In this document: positions 8,073 through 16,520 of the stretch, one piece after another
Position numbering within the stretch: the stretch's first letter is position 1
Layout: each line of letters begins with the position of its first letter
Origin: Cytobacillus oceanisediminis
GTDB lineage: Bacteria > Bacillota > Bacilli > Bacillales > Cytobacillaceae
Assembly: GCF_003182355.1 (NCBI RefSeq)
Contig: NZ_QGTW01000018.1
Location: 20,659 to 84,658 of the forward strand
Length of the DNA stretch: 64,000 bases
Direction: 5' to 3'
Position numbers and translations under genes: made by a program
Notes under the pieces: model-generated
The model's input: only the letters and a program-made list of their open reading frames with translations
Told to the model about the DNA's origin: nothing
Database searches by the model: none

Positions 8073-9888
8073 AGATGGCTTCCAGCATATTAAATTGGGC
8101 TTTTACTAAGTGATAATATTCACCTTTCATATCTATTAGCTGATCATGATTTCCTTGTTCAAGAATGTTTCCATGATCCAAAACAAAAATTTGGTCAGAT
8201 TCGCGAATGGTTGAAAGTCTGTGTGCGATAATTATGGCCGTTCTGCCTTTTAAGAGTGTTTTTAATGCCACCTGGATTTTCATTTCAGTCTCAGTGTCTA
8301 TACTTGCAGTTGCCTCATCCAGGATGAGAATGCGCGGGTCTGCTAGCAAGGCGCGGGCAAAGGATAGTAGCTGTCTCTCCCCTACAGAAAGGATATTTCC
8401 TCGTTCCTCTACTTCGGTCTTATACCCATTGGGCAGTTTTTCTATAAACCCATGTGCACCTACAGCTTTTGCAGCTTCTATTACTTCGTCATCCGTAGCA
8501 TCAGGTCTTCCAAAACGGATGTTATCAAAGATCGTTCCTGAAAAAATAAACGTATCCTGCAGCACTACACTAATTTGATGTCGTAAGCTGGATAGCGATA
8601 CATCCCTCAAATTATGGCCGTCGATCTTCACAGCCCCGCCAGTTGGGTCATAGAAACGGCTGATTAAATTGGCAATCGTTGTTTTTCCGGAACCTGTATG
8701 CCCAACAAGTGCTACAGTCTGCCCGGCTTTCATTTCAAGGCAAACTCCGTTTAAAGCAGTTCTTTTCTCATCATAGGAAAATACGACATCCTCAAACTCA
8801 ATATGACCCTTTATATCATGAAGATCAATTGCGTTCGTTTTTTCTGAAACAATTGGTTTTTCATCAAGAAATTCGAAAATCCTTTCTGAAGAAGCCATCC
8901 CCATGAGAAGCTGGTTATATACCATCCCAAGCCGGGAAATCGGCTCCCAGAACATGCCCAGATAGAATGCAAAAGAAACAAAAACACCGATGGTAATAGC
9001 GTCAGTCTGGATTAAATGCGTACCATACCAAATTAAAACAGCAGTGCCTAATGCATTGGTTAATTCAACAAGCGGCCTGAACTTAGCGTTTTTCTGTGAG
9101 GCTGTCCGCCAGCTTTCAAAATTCTCTGTATTCACACCATCAAAAAACGCCATATTTTCTTTTTCCTGTGTAAATGATTGAGTAATTCTGATTCCCTGAA
9201 TGCTTTCATTTAAATGGGAATTCAGCTTGGATTGTTTTAACCGAACCGTTTGCCATGATCTTCTGATATTTCGCCGTAAAGAAGTAGAAATAAAAAACAT
9301 GATCGGCAATATGACCATAATGGCCAGTGTCAGTTCCGGACTTAAAGTAAATAAGATAATAAAGATACCAGCAAGCATGATCAGGTCCATTAGGAGGTTG
9401 ATTACACCATTAGTGAATAGCTCCTGTAAGGAGTTAATGTCATTCATTATCCTTACCAATATGGACCCTGCCGAACGCTGGTCAAAGAAACGGTGTGAAA
9501 GCGTCTGGACATGCGTAAAGAGGTGTTTTCGAATGTCATAGATAACACTTTGGCCAAGCATATTCATCCATTTGATCCGGAAATAGTTCGCTATATATGA
9601 CATTATATAAAGTCCGGCTATCAACGCAACTAGAAATGACAGAAGCTGCCCATCCTTTTCAATTAAGGCTTTATCGAGCGTATAAACACCTATTAAAATA
9701 GGAATTACCAGCCTTACACCAGTATTGATCAATACCATAATGATAGAAAGGGGCAGCAAGTCCTTTCGGTATGGTTTCATATAGCTAAAAAGACGCAGCA
9801 TTTGCTTCCAGTTGAACGGTTTCTCAATTAGTTCTTCTGTTGAATATTGAAATCTGTTTAATACTTTTTCATCTTTCTCCTTTTTCAA
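8071..9888 (-). CDS. Heterodimeric ABC exporter subunit (YknV/YfiC type)
   Basis: A 605-residue half-transporter: six transmembrane helices (about 40-330) fused to an ATPase domain. Walker A GHTGSGKTT is at 396-404, the Walker B ILILDE at 520-525 keeps the catalytic Glu525, and the H-loop His is at 556. The signature motif is LSVGE (500-504) rather than LSGGQ. Together with the Asp in the partner's Walker B, this shows an asymmetric heterodimer with one consensus and one degenerate ATP site. It lies 11 bp after the other subunit gene in the same operon. Substrates are probably hydrophobic drugs or peptides, but this is not determined by sequence. Lengths (586 + 605) resemble B. subtilis YknU/YknV. 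Confidence 0.9.
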   Translation of the reverse strand: MKKEKDEKVLNRFQYSTEELIEKPFNWKQMLRLFSYMKPYRKDLLPLSIIMVLINTGVRLVIPILIGVYTLDKALIEKDGQLLSFLVALIAGLYIMSYIANYFRIKWMNMLGQSVIYDIRKHLFTHVQTLSHRFFDQRSAGSILVRIMNDINSLQELFTNGVINLLMDLIMLAGIFIILFTLSPELTLAIMVILPIMFFISTSLRRNIRRSWQTVRLKQSKLNSHLNESIQGIRITQSFTQEKENMAFFDGVNTENFESWRTASQKNAKFRPLVELTNALGTAVLIWYGTHLIQTDAITIGVFVSFAFYLGMFWEPISRLGMVYNQLLMGMASSERIFEFLDEKPIVSEKTNAIDLHDIKGHIEFEDVVFSYDEKRTALNGVCLEMKAGQTVALVGHTGSGKTTIANLISRFYDPTGGAVKIDGHNLRDVSLSSLRHQISVVLQDTFIFSGTIFDNIRFGRPDATDDEVIEAAKAVGAHGFIEKLPNGYKTEVEERGNILSVGERQLLSFARALLADPRILILDEATASIDTETEMKIQVALKTLLKGRTAIIIAHRLSTIRESDQIFVLDHGNILEQGNHDQLIDMKGEYYHLVKAQFNMLEAI

Positions 9889-9899
9889 ATGAACACCTC

Positions 9900-11660
9900 C
9901 TAGCCTGCATGTGATTGAAGAACCTTTTCTCGGTCCTGATATTGAATATCGTAAATTCTCTGATAAGGACCGTTATTCTTAAGCAGCATTTCATGAGTAC
10001 CTCTTTCTGCTACAGCCCCATTTTCCAAAACCATAATTTCGTCAGCATGTTTAAGAGAAGAAATTCGGTGGGCAATAATAAAGGTTGTTCGGTTTGCCAT
10101 AACTTCCTTCAATGCCTTCTGTATCCTGAATTCGGTTTCCATATCTACTGCACTTGTAGCATCATCCAGAATTAAAATGCTCGGGTCAGCGCAAATGGCC
10201 CGTGCTATAGCAATTCTCTGTTTCTGGCCTCCTGAAAGGCCCATTCCCCTTTCCCCAAGGACAGTATCGTAATTTTCTGGAAGCTCCATGATAAAATCAT
10301 GAGCCTGTGCCCGTTTGGCTGCCTCAATAATCTCATCCATCGATGCATCGGGTTTCCCGAAAGCTATATTCGCTTTTATAGAGGAAGAAAATAAAAATGA
10401 TTCCTGGAGTACAAAGCCAATGTTTCTTCTAAGTGACTCAAGAGAGTAATCCTTTACATTAACTCCGTCAATAAGCACTTCACCTTCAACAGGTTCGTAA
10501 AATCTTGTCATAAGCTGGGTAAGACTCGTTTTACCTGACCCCGTTGAACCGATTAAGCCAATGACCTTCCCAGGCTGTGCATGGAAATTAATTTTGCTTA
10601 AAGCATCTTTATCTTCTTCTGTGTATCTCAGGGTAACATCGCAAAATTCAACCTCCCCTTGCAGGCGTTCAACCGTGACGGAAGATTCTTTGCTTTCAAT
10701 TTCATTATCAGCTTCCAATATCTCAAGCAGCCGTTCGCCTGATGCCTTTGATTGTGAAAAAAGGTTAACAATAAAACCAAGGTTCATAATTGGCCACATG
10801 ATGTACCAAACAAGGCTATAAAAGGCGACAAGCTCCCCTGGCTTTAAACTGCTATTCATTACTAGATAGCCGCCGTAAGCCAGCAGTAAAACGACGCTTA
10901 AATTACCCAAAAACTCCATTAACGGAAAGTATTTAGCCCAAATATCCGAAGTAAACAGGTATTTGTCTTTATAGTCGCTATTCGAATTATTAAATTTATT
11001 GATCTCGTAATCTTCTCTTGATAGTGATTTCACTGTATTGATGCCGCTGATGTTTTCTTGGACTTTGGTGTTCAGGTGTCCGAACGATTTGCGTATACTC
11101 CGGAACGCCGGGTGGACCGCCTTATCAAACTTGAATGTGACGACTGCCAGAAAGGGCAGTGTTAAGAGAGTTACTATAGTCAATGAAATAGAATAGTAGA
11201 ACATGACTGATATGCTGATTAAGATTAATAAAAAGAATCTGATTAGTTCTGAAAAACCGAATGAAAGAAAAAATCGAAAACCTTCTACATCTGCGGTTAA
11301 CCGTGACATTAAGTCTCCAGTTTTTGCGTTGTCATAATATCTGAACGGCAAAAACTGCAGCTTTTCATAAAGTGCATTCCTGAGCTTGTAAACAGATGTA
11401 ATACCAAATAAATCACCTGTATATTGATGGATATAGGTTGCAACACCTTTTACAGCCATGATGGCAATAAACCCTAAAGCCAAATAAGGAATCCATTCAT
11501 ATTTTCCTCCCATTACAACCTCGTCAATTGTAACTTGCAGAATCATGGGATAAACAACTGTTATAGCTGTTACTATAAACAGAAATAGAATTGACCACAT
11601 AAAATAATTTTTAAACGGCCAATAATATTGCTTTAATTTTTTAAATGTTTCCATCTGCAT
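9900..11660 (-). CDS. Heterodimeric ABC exporter subunit (YknU/YfiB type)
   Basis: A 586-residue partner of the downstream subunit: transmembrane domain about residues 20-305, then an ATPase domain. Walker A GSTGSGKTS is at 371-379 and a canonical signature LSGGQ at 475-479. The Walker B is ILILDD (495-500), so Asp500 replaces the catalytic Glu; its own Walker site is the degenerate one, and its signature completes the active site of the partner. This complementary pattern is strong internal evidence for heterodimer formation. The ATG at 11660 follows GGGGGGAT; a second ATG two codons in (11654) is possible. First gene of a two-gene operon; no adjacent regulator. Confidence 0.9.
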   Translation of the reverse strand: MQMETFKKLKQYYWPFKNYFMWSILFLFIVTAITVVYPMILQVTIDEVVMGGKYEWIPYLALGFIAIMAVKGVATYIHQYTGDLFGITSVYKLRNALYEKLQFLPFRYYDNAKTGDLMSRLTADVEGFRFFLSFGFSELIRFFLLILISISVMFYYSISLTIVTLLTLPFLAVVTFKFDKAVHPAFRSIRKSFGHLNTKVQENISGINTVKSLSREDYEINKFNNSNSDYKDKYLFTSDIWAKYFPLMEFLGNLSVVLLLAYGGYLVMNSSLKPGELVAFYSLVWYIMWPIMNLGFIVNLFSQSKASGERLLEILEADNEIESKESSVTVERLQGEVEFCDVTLRYTEEDKDALSKINFHAQPGKVIGLIGSTGSGKTSLTQLMTRFYEPVEGEVLIDGVNVKDYSLESLRRNIGFVLQESFLFSSSIKANIAFGKPDASMDEIIEAAKRAQAHDFIMELPENYDTVLGERGMGLSGGQKQRIAIARAICADPSILILDDATSAVDMETEFRIQKALKEVMANRTTFIIAHRISSLKHADEIMVLENGAVAERGTHEMLLKNNGPYQRIYDIQYQDREKVLQSHAG

Positions 11661-11867
11661 CCCCCCTTAAGTTGTGGAAAATTTAGAAAAATTAGAATGT
11701 ATTATTAAATATATCGGGTTTCGAAGTATTTATCTACCCTTTTTTGTGTGAATTTTCCACTTTTTTTAAAACCTCCTGTAGATGAGTTTATTCCAAACCC
11801 ATTCGCATATTAAAATTGCTTCAAAAATCGGTAAAAAGGCTTAAATTTCTCTTAAAGTATTTTAGGC

Positions 11868-11896
11868 AAAAAAAAAGACCAGGCATTTGCCTGATC
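11868..11896 (-). terminator. Terminator of ykuV
   Basis: On the minus strand GATCAGGC, an AAAT loop and GCCTGGTC are followed by nine T. The remainder of the intergenic stretch 11661-11867 shows no gene. Confidence 0.9.
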
Positions 11897-11904
11897 GCTT
11901 GTAT

Positions 11905-12363
11905 TTACTGTTCGTTTTTCTTCATTTCATCCAAAACACGATTTACACGCTTTTCGAGCATTTTCATGCCGCTTCCACCAGCCTGAAAGTGACGAAGATT
12001 GCCGTCCTTATCAAAAACATAATAAGCCGGAACATATTGATTTTCAAAAGCTTCAGTAAGCTTATGTTCGCTGTCGACAAAAATAGGCTGTGAAATATCA
12101 TGCTCTGAAGCTGTTTTCTTAATAACTTCAAGATCTAAGTCATCCTCGGAGCGAGGCATGTGCACAGCCACTACATTCAATTGGTCTTTATATTGATCAC
12201 GGAATTCATTTACTTGCGGCATCGCCTCTTTGCATAAATGGCAGCTCACTGACCAGAAATGGATAAGTGTTGGCTTTTCACCAATTAACTTTTCCTTAGT
12301 CACTTCTCCATTAAGCCATTCTGTTGCGCCAGCCAGCTCCGGCATTGGTTCACGAAGTTTCAT
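11905..12363 (-). CDS. ykuV: Thiol-disulfide oxidoreductase YkuV
   Basis: A thioredoxin-fold protein (152 aa) of the TlpA/ResA-like group with active-site CHLC (Cys41 and Cys44) after FWSVS. It lacks a signal peptide or membrane anchor, so it is cytosolic, as is B. subtilis YkuV, which it resembles almost residue for residue in the core. Family members reduce disulfides in oxidised cytosolic proteins. The cis-Pro loop (YVPAYY, about residue 109) is present. It lies downstream of the peroxiredoxin YkuU in the same direction, which suggests that YkuV could recycle YkuU or a similar target, although a terminator lies between them. AAGGAGG precedes the ATG. Confidence 0.93.
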   Translation of the reverse strand: MKLREPMPELAGATEWLNGEVTKEKLIGEKPTLIHFWSVSCHLCKEAMPQVNEFRDQYKDQLNVVAVHMPRSEDDLDLEVIKKTASEHDISQPIFVDSEHKLTEAFENQYVPAYYVFDKDGNLRHFQAGGSGMKMLEKRVNRVLDEMKKNEQ

Positions 12364-12420
12364 CGAAATTCCTCCTTATTATTGATGATTACGTATTAAA
12401 TTAAAGCTGTTAGTGCAAGA

Positions 12421-12447
12421 AAAGACCTAACAATCGTTAGGCCTTTC
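12421..12447. terminator. Terminator between ykuU and ykuV
   Basis: AAAGACCTAAC and GTTAGGCCTTT form a stem with one mismatch and a 4-base loop. T-rich flanks on both strands suit termination after ykuU. Confidence 0.75.
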
Positions 12448-12471
12448 CTATTTAAGTTATAAAATTCTATA

Positions 12472-13014
12472 TTATAGAGTTTTTTGGCCTGGCTTCCAGT
12501 TAGCTGGGCAAAGTCCGCCAGTTTGAAGAGCCTGAAGCACACGTAAAGTTTCATCTACGTCACGGCCAATGTTGTTGTGGTTAACAACAGAGTACATTAA
12601 TTCACCTTCAGGGTTGATGATGTATAGTCCACGAAGAGCTACACCTTCTTCTTCAATTAAAACACCATAGTCGCGGGATACAACATGGTTTGTATCTGCT
12701 GCTAATGGATATTTTAAATCGCCAAGACCATTGTCTTTACGGTCTGTATTGATCCATGCCAAGTGAGTGTGGATTGTATCAGTGGATACACCAATTACTT
12801 CTGCATCAAGATCTTCGAACTCATCGTAACGATCAGACATAGCAGTGATTTCAGTAGGACATACAAAAGTGAAGTCCATTGGATAGAAGAAAAGTACTGT
12901 CCACTTATCATTTTTCATGTTTTCTTCAAGACTTACTTTACCAAATTCCTTGTTAGCCATTACAGCGTCCATTTCGAAACGCGGTGCTTGTTTACCTACC
13001 ATACGTTCTGGCAT
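12472..13014 (-). CDS. ykuU: Typical 2-Cys peroxiredoxin (AhpC/TSA family) YkuU
   Basis: Reduces peroxides with a cysteine pair; cytosolic, 180 aa. The peroxidatic Cys52 lies in FVCPTE and the resolving Cys169 in GGLCPANW near the C-terminus, the layout of a dimeric typical 2-Cys enzyme. The start at 13014 (MPERMVGK) is chosen because GGAGGG lies eight bases upstream and it gives exactly the family length; the frame stays open 18 codons further upstream without a ribosome binding site. A near-consensus sigma-A promoter (13093-13121) drives it, flanked by two perfect inverted repeats (13040-13070 in the leader, 13126-13163 upstream of -35) that look like operator or structure elements. Confidence 0.95.
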   Translation of the reverse strand: MPERMVGKQAPRFEMDAVMANKEFGKVSLEENMKNDKWTVLFFYPMDFTFVCPTEITAMSDRYDEFEDLDAEVIGVSTDTIHTHLAWINTDRKDNGLGDLKYPLAADTNHVVSRDYGVLIEEEGVALRGLYIINPEGELMYSVVNHNNIGRDVDETLRVLQALQTGGLCPANWKPGQKTL

Positions 13015-13039
13015 GTATAATCCCTCCATTATGTTTATT

Positions 13040-13070
13040 AAATGAGAATTTCTTATGTATATTCTCATTT
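13040..13070 (-). promoter_or_regulatory. Inverted repeat in the ykuU leader
   Basis: AAATGAGAAT and ATTCTCATTT are perfect 10-base arms separated by 11 bases, placed about +16 to +46 from the predicted transcription start. It could be an operator (TGAGAAT is close to a Fur half-site, but the spacing does not fit a single 7-1-7 box) or an RNA hairpin in the untranslated leader. Confidence 0.5.
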
Positions 13071-13092
13071 GGACTATTCATTCACAACTATT

Positions 13093-13121
13093 ATTATAGC
13101 GACTTTAACTTTTTGAGTCAA
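13093..13121 (-). promoter_or_regulatory. Sigma-A promoter of ykuU
   Basis: On the minus strand TTGACT, a 17-base spacer and TATAAT. Five of six and six of six bases match consensus with optimal spacing, about 80 bases before the start codon. Confidence 0.85.
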
Positions 13122-13125
13122 TATT

Positions 13126-13163
13126 AAATTGTAATTAATTTAATTAGATACAAATTACAATTT
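13126..13163. promoter_or_regulatory. Inverted repeat just upstream of the ykuU promoter
   Basis: AAATTGTAATT and AATTACAATTT are perfect 11-base arms with 16 bases between. It abuts the -35 element, where an activator or repressor could bind. The regulator is unknown. The remaining stretch to 13387 holds no gene. Confidence 0.5.
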
Positions 13164-13387
13164 AAGTAAATACAAGCCCATTACATGTTTTGCCCTTTTT
13201 AATTAAAAATTAAACAATTATTCGGCTTGTCCAATTGGTATATTTTCCATTTAAGTTTACCAAAACTGCAAGGAATAATAAAATGAAATGCTTTTTATGA
13301 CGGTGCCATAATCCCAAAGTCCTGTTGCATATAAAGCAGCATTGCGTTAAAATGATGACTTTAATCAGACTGAAAGGGAGTGCAGGA

Positions 13388-14248
13388 ATGGAGAAAATAA
13401 ATTTCTCACAAATAAATTGGGAAGCCATCCTGATTGAAGCGGGAATTATTTTAATGAAGCTAGCAGCCATCTATATAGCATTTCTTATCGTAAAAGCTGC
13501 AGGGAACAAAATCATACATAAAAGTTTTGAAAGAATTAAAAACAAAGAAAAGGTTTCACCAGGCAGATCCAAAACTCTTGAAAGTCTGGTCAAAAACATT
13601 TTCTCTTATGTACTTATTTTTATTTTTATTGTAACTGTCCTTCAGATATTTGGAATTGAAGCAACTGCAATTCTAGCCGGCGCAGGAGTTGTTGGGCTGG
13701 CCATCGGTTTTGGGGCTCAAGGCCTGGTAAGCGATGTGGTAACAGGCTTTTTTATACTCCTTGAGAGGCAGGTTGATGTCGGAGATTATGTTACCACTGG
13801 AAGCTACTCGGGGATTGTTGAACAAATCGGTTTAAAAACGACGCAAATCCGCGGGTTTGACGGAACATTACACTTCATTCCAAATCGTGAAATTACAAGT
13901 TTGAGCAATCACTCGCGCGGTAATATGCGGGCACTCGTGGATATAGGAATATCCTATGATGACAATATTGATGAAGCAATCGCCGTCCTTCAGGGGGCAT
14001 GTGACAAAATTGCTGCAGAAAACCAGGCAATTGTAGAAGGCCCGAATGTAATTGGCGTACAAACACTAGGTTCTTCCGATGTCGTCTTAAGGGTCATTGC
14101 CAAAACGGAAAACATGGAGCAATGGGCTGTTGAGCGGGAGCTAAGAAAAGCGCTTAAAGAAGCTTTGGATGCACATGGAATTGAGATACCATTCCCTCAT
14201 CAAGTTCTTATACAAAAGCATGCCGGTACGGAACGTGAAAACGGGTAG
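13388..14248 (+). CDS. ykuT: MscS-family mechanosensitive channel YkuT
   Basis: A 286-residue small-conductance mechanosensitive channel. Three transmembrane helices lie in the first 130 residues; the pore-lining TM3 is the Gly/Ala-rich segment (ILAGAGVVGLAIGFGAQGL), followed by the conserved VSDVVTGFFILLE and the beta/C-terminal cytosolic vestibule domain. Such channels release solutes on hypoosmotic shock. ATG 13388 is chosen because it follows AAAGGGAG; the frame extends 21 codons upstream without a ribosome binding site. Divergent from ykuU as in B. subtilis. Confidence 0.93.
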   Translation: MEKINFSQINWEAILIEAGIILMKLAAIYIAFLIVKAAGNKIIHKSFERIKNKEKVSPGRSKTLESLVKNIFSYVLIFIFIVTVLQIFGIEATAILAGAGVVGLAIGFGAQGLVSDVVTGFFILLERQVDVGDYVTTGSYSGIVEQIGLKTTQIRGFDGTLHFIPNREITSLSNHSRGNMRALVDIGISYDDNIDEAIAVLQGACDKIAAENQAIVEGPNVIGVQTLGSSDVVLRVIAKTENMEQWAVERELRKALKEALDAHGIEIPFPHQVLIQKHAGTERENG

Positions 14249-14263
14249 TTTTTAGAAAAATAA

Positions 14264-14314
14264 TGCTGATTCCGCGAAATCTTTTGGAAAAGGATCCGTA
14301 GAATCAGCTTTTTT
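14264..14314 (+). terminator. Terminator of ykuT
   Basis: GCTGATTC and GAATCAGC form the base of a long hairpin with further inner pairing (GATCCTTTTCC), followed by TTTTTTAT. Confidence 0.75.
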
Positions 14315-14319
14315 ATATT

Positions 14320-14366
14320 GGCTATGTTAAAGCTTATTTGATTTTGGCGCCCTGTTGATTCAGGCA
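14320..14366 (-). repeat. Dispersed repeat family I, copy G (end remnant)
   Basis: GGCTATGTTAAAGCTTATTTG followed by ATTTTGGCGCCCTGTTGATT matches the reverse complement of the right end of the full copies, but no core or left end follows. This appears to be a truncated or decayed copy next to the ykuT terminator. Confidence 0.6.
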
Positions 14367-14415
14367 AAGTTTTTCGTGAATTTAAGGCTTCAATTTGGTG
14401 CTTTTCTCCTGCCCC

Positions 14416-14443
14416 ACAAAAAAAGATGCCTGCAGCAGGCATC
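14416..14443 (-). terminator. Terminator of dapL
   Basis: A near-perfect palindrome GATGCCTGC / GCAGGCATC is followed on the minus strand by seven T. Confidence 0.85.
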
Positions 14444-14453
14444 CTCTATCAAA

Positions 14454-15578
14454 TTAACCTTTATATTTTAAATAAGAGGCAATAAACTCAATTGCTTTTT
14501 CTATCGCCTGTTCATTAGGATTTAACTTGGCATGGTGCAGCCCGTATTCCGAATCGACGCCAAGCCAAAACATGAATCCTGGAATTTCTTCGAGCATATA
14601 GCCGAAATCCTCTCCTGTCATGGCTTCCCGGCATTCAACAACATTCATTTCTGTGTTGGCGCGGGTAAAATCCATGAATTCCCTGGTTAAGCTTTCTTCA
14701 TTGTATACCTGGTGATACATGCTGCCGAAGTCAATGGCAGTTTCACACTCATACCCAACTTCAATGCCCTTTACAAGAGCCTGTACCCTACTTTTTACTT
14801 TTTCCATGGATTCAGGTGACAATGTCCGGATGGTTCCTTCCAGCCTTGCTGTTTCAGCAATTATATTTTGTACAGTGCCGCCCGTGATTTTTCCAATTGT
14901 AATGACTGCACTGTCAAGCGGGTCCACATTTCTTGAAACAATTGATTGAAGCTGACTGACTAATGCACAAGCTGCCACAACCATATCATTTGTTTTATGC
15001 GGATATGCTGCATGGCCACCTTTTCCTTTTAAATCGATAAAAAGTTCGGATGTGTTGGCGAACAGCAAGCCCTCTTTTAAGGCGATGGTTCCTACAGGAT
15101 ACTCGGGAGCAATATGCAGAGCGATAATCATATCAGGCTTCCATTCCTGCATAATACCTGATTTCAGCATTGGTTCTGCTCCGCCTGGCCCTTCTTCTGC
15201 TGGCTGAAAAATAAAAAGCAAGTCATCGTTAATCCGGTCCTCTGCGAATTTAGTGATCAGCCCCAAAGCAATTGCCATATGGAAATCATGGCCGCAGGCA
15301 TGCATCTGCTCACTATGCTCCGATTTGAAAGGCAAGCCCGTTTCTTCAACAATCGGCAGCCCATCAATATCAGCACGGTACCCAATCATCCTGGAAGGGT
15401 TCTTGCCGCTGATTTTTACAAAAATACCTGTTTTCCATGTCTTTATTTCTATATTTTCTTGCGGGAGAGAATATAAGTAGTTTAATAAAAATTGCTGTGT
15501 TTTAAATTCCTGAAACCCCAATTCGGGTATTTTATGAAGTTCGCGGCGTATCTCTGTAAAAGGATTTGTCGCACCCAT
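14454..15578 (-). CDS. dapL: N-acetyldiaminopimelate deacetylase
   Basis: An M20-family metallohydrolase (374 aa) that removes acetate from N-acetyl-LL-diaminopimelate in the acetylase branch of lysine and meso-diaminopimelate synthesis. Visible metal-site elements are HACGHD (93-98) with ligand Cys95/His97, the EEGPGG catalytic-Glu segment near 133-138, and a late HH pair (GLHHAK) near residue 351. Length and sequence fit B. subtilis DapL (YkuR). It is preceded by dapH on the same strand, 71 bp away, with a hairpin between. PatA, the aminotransferase of the same route, is encoded at 36.5 kb. Confidence 0.95.
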   Translation of the reverse strand: MGATNPFTEIRRELHKIPELGFQEFKTQQFLLNYLYSLPQENIEIKTWKTGIFVKISGKNPSRMIGYRADIDGLPIVEETGLPFKSEHSEQMHACGHDFHMAIALGLITKFAEDRINDDLLFIFQPAEEGPGGAEPMLKSGIMQEWKPDMIIALHIAPEYPVGTIALKEGLLFANTSELFIDLKGKGGHAAYPHKTNDMVVAACALVSQLQSIVSRNVDPLDSAVITIGKITGGTVQNIIAETARLEGTIRTLSPESMEKVKSRVQALVKGIEVGYECETAIDFGSMYHQVYNEESLTREFMDFTRANTEMNVVECREAMTGEDFGYMLEEIPGFMFWLGVDSEYGLHHAKLNPNEQAIEKAIEFIASYLKYKG

Positions 15579-15605
15579 GCCAGCTTCCCCCTTCTATCTA
15601 TTTAA

Positions 15606-15636
15606 GAAAAAGCGCGGATAGGAAATCCACGCTTTT
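15606..15636 (-). terminator. Hairpin between dapH and dapL
   Basis: AAAAAGCG and CGCTTTTT flank an inner GGAT/ATCC stem. It may reduce readthrough so that dapH is expressed more than dapL. Confidence 0.6.
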
Positions 15637-15649
15637 TGCTTTATGGCAA

Positions 15650-16360
15650 TTAAAGTTGACGAAGTTCCTGCTTGATTTCTGTTTTGGACTTTGTCTTCTC
15701 ATCGATTTCTTTGATAACGCGTGCAGGTGTCCCTGCAACAACAGTGTAAGGAGGTACATCGTCAATAACAATTGCGCCTGCAGCTACAACAGCTCCCTTA
15801 CCTACTGTTACTCCTTCAAGGACAACAGCGTTAGCACCGATGACAACATCGTCTTCAACGACAACCGGTTTTGCTGAAGGAGGCTCGATAACGCCTGCTA
15901 ATACTGTTCCTGCACCAATGTGGCAGTTTTTGCCGACGGTAGCTCTTCCGCCAAGGACAACGTTCATGTCGATCATTGTGCCTTCACCGACTACAGATCC
16001 GATATTAATGGATGCACCCATCATAATCACCGCATTATCGCCAATTTCAACCTGGTCGCGGATAATCGCACCAGGCTCAATGCGCGCTTTAATATTTTTC
16101 ATATCAAGCAAAGGAATCGCAGAGTTTCTGCGGTCGTTTTCGATAACATAATCTTCAATTTTTTCCTGGTTGGATTCGATAGCCTGGCTAATCTCAGCCC
16201 ATTCGCCAAATACAACCCCAGTATTTCCGTTTAGAAAAGTTTTAGCAGATGGCCCGAAGTCGATCCCTTCTAAATCTCCTTTTACATAAACCTTTACAGG
16301 TGTTGATTTTGTGCTGTTTTGGATAAAAGATATAATCTCGTTTGCATCCATCATTTTCAT
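15650..16360 (-). CDS. dapH: Tetrahydrodipicolinate N-acetyltransferase
   Basis: Transfers acetyl from acetyl-CoA to tetrahydrodipicolinate, the first committed step of the acetylated diaminopimelate pathway; a cytosolic trimer. The 236-residue sequence has an N-terminal domain (1-85) and a left-handed beta-helix of isoleucine-patch hexapeptide repeats (about 90-215; IEPGAI, VEIGDN, VVIGAN and similar), ending in EIKQELRQL as in B. subtilis DapH (YkuQ). GGAGG lies nine bases upstream of the ATG; in-frame ATGs at codons 3 and 4 are less well placed. First gene of dapH-dapL. Confidence 0.97.
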   Translation of the reverse strand: MKMMDANEIISFIQNSTKSTPVKVYVKGDLEGIDFGPSAKTFLNGNTGVVFGEWAEISQAIESNQEKIEDYVIENDRRNSAIPLLDMKNIKARIEPGAIIRDQVEIGDNAVIMMGASINIGSVVGEGTMIDMNVVLGGRATVGKNCHIGAGTVLAGVIEPPSAKPVVVEDDVVIGANAVVLEGVTVGKGAVVAAGAIVIDDVPPYTVVAGTPARVIKEIDEKTKSKTEIKQELRQL

Positions 16361-16520
16361 ATTAAAAGTCCTCCTCTATGTATAACTTTACAACTAGCAT
16401 TACTTTAACAAACAAAAGCATTGAAAACAAGAAAAATAACATGGAATTTTCGTGTTAATTAATTGGTATACCTGACCTTTTCTGCTAATTCTGGCGTTCG
16501 AACTAGATAAGGAGAACCAA

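Noticed and set aside
13040..13070. Fur box at ykuU
   Set aside because: The TGAGAAT and ATTCTCA arms are 11 bases apart; a Fur 7-1-7 box needs one base, and two overlapping boxes need a different length. Kept only as an unassigned inverted repeat.
16361..16520. Lysine riboswitch or T-box ahead of dapH
   Set aside because: The 160-bp stretch has neither the conserved lysine-riboswitch segments nor a T-box TGG sequence with terminator/antiterminator.
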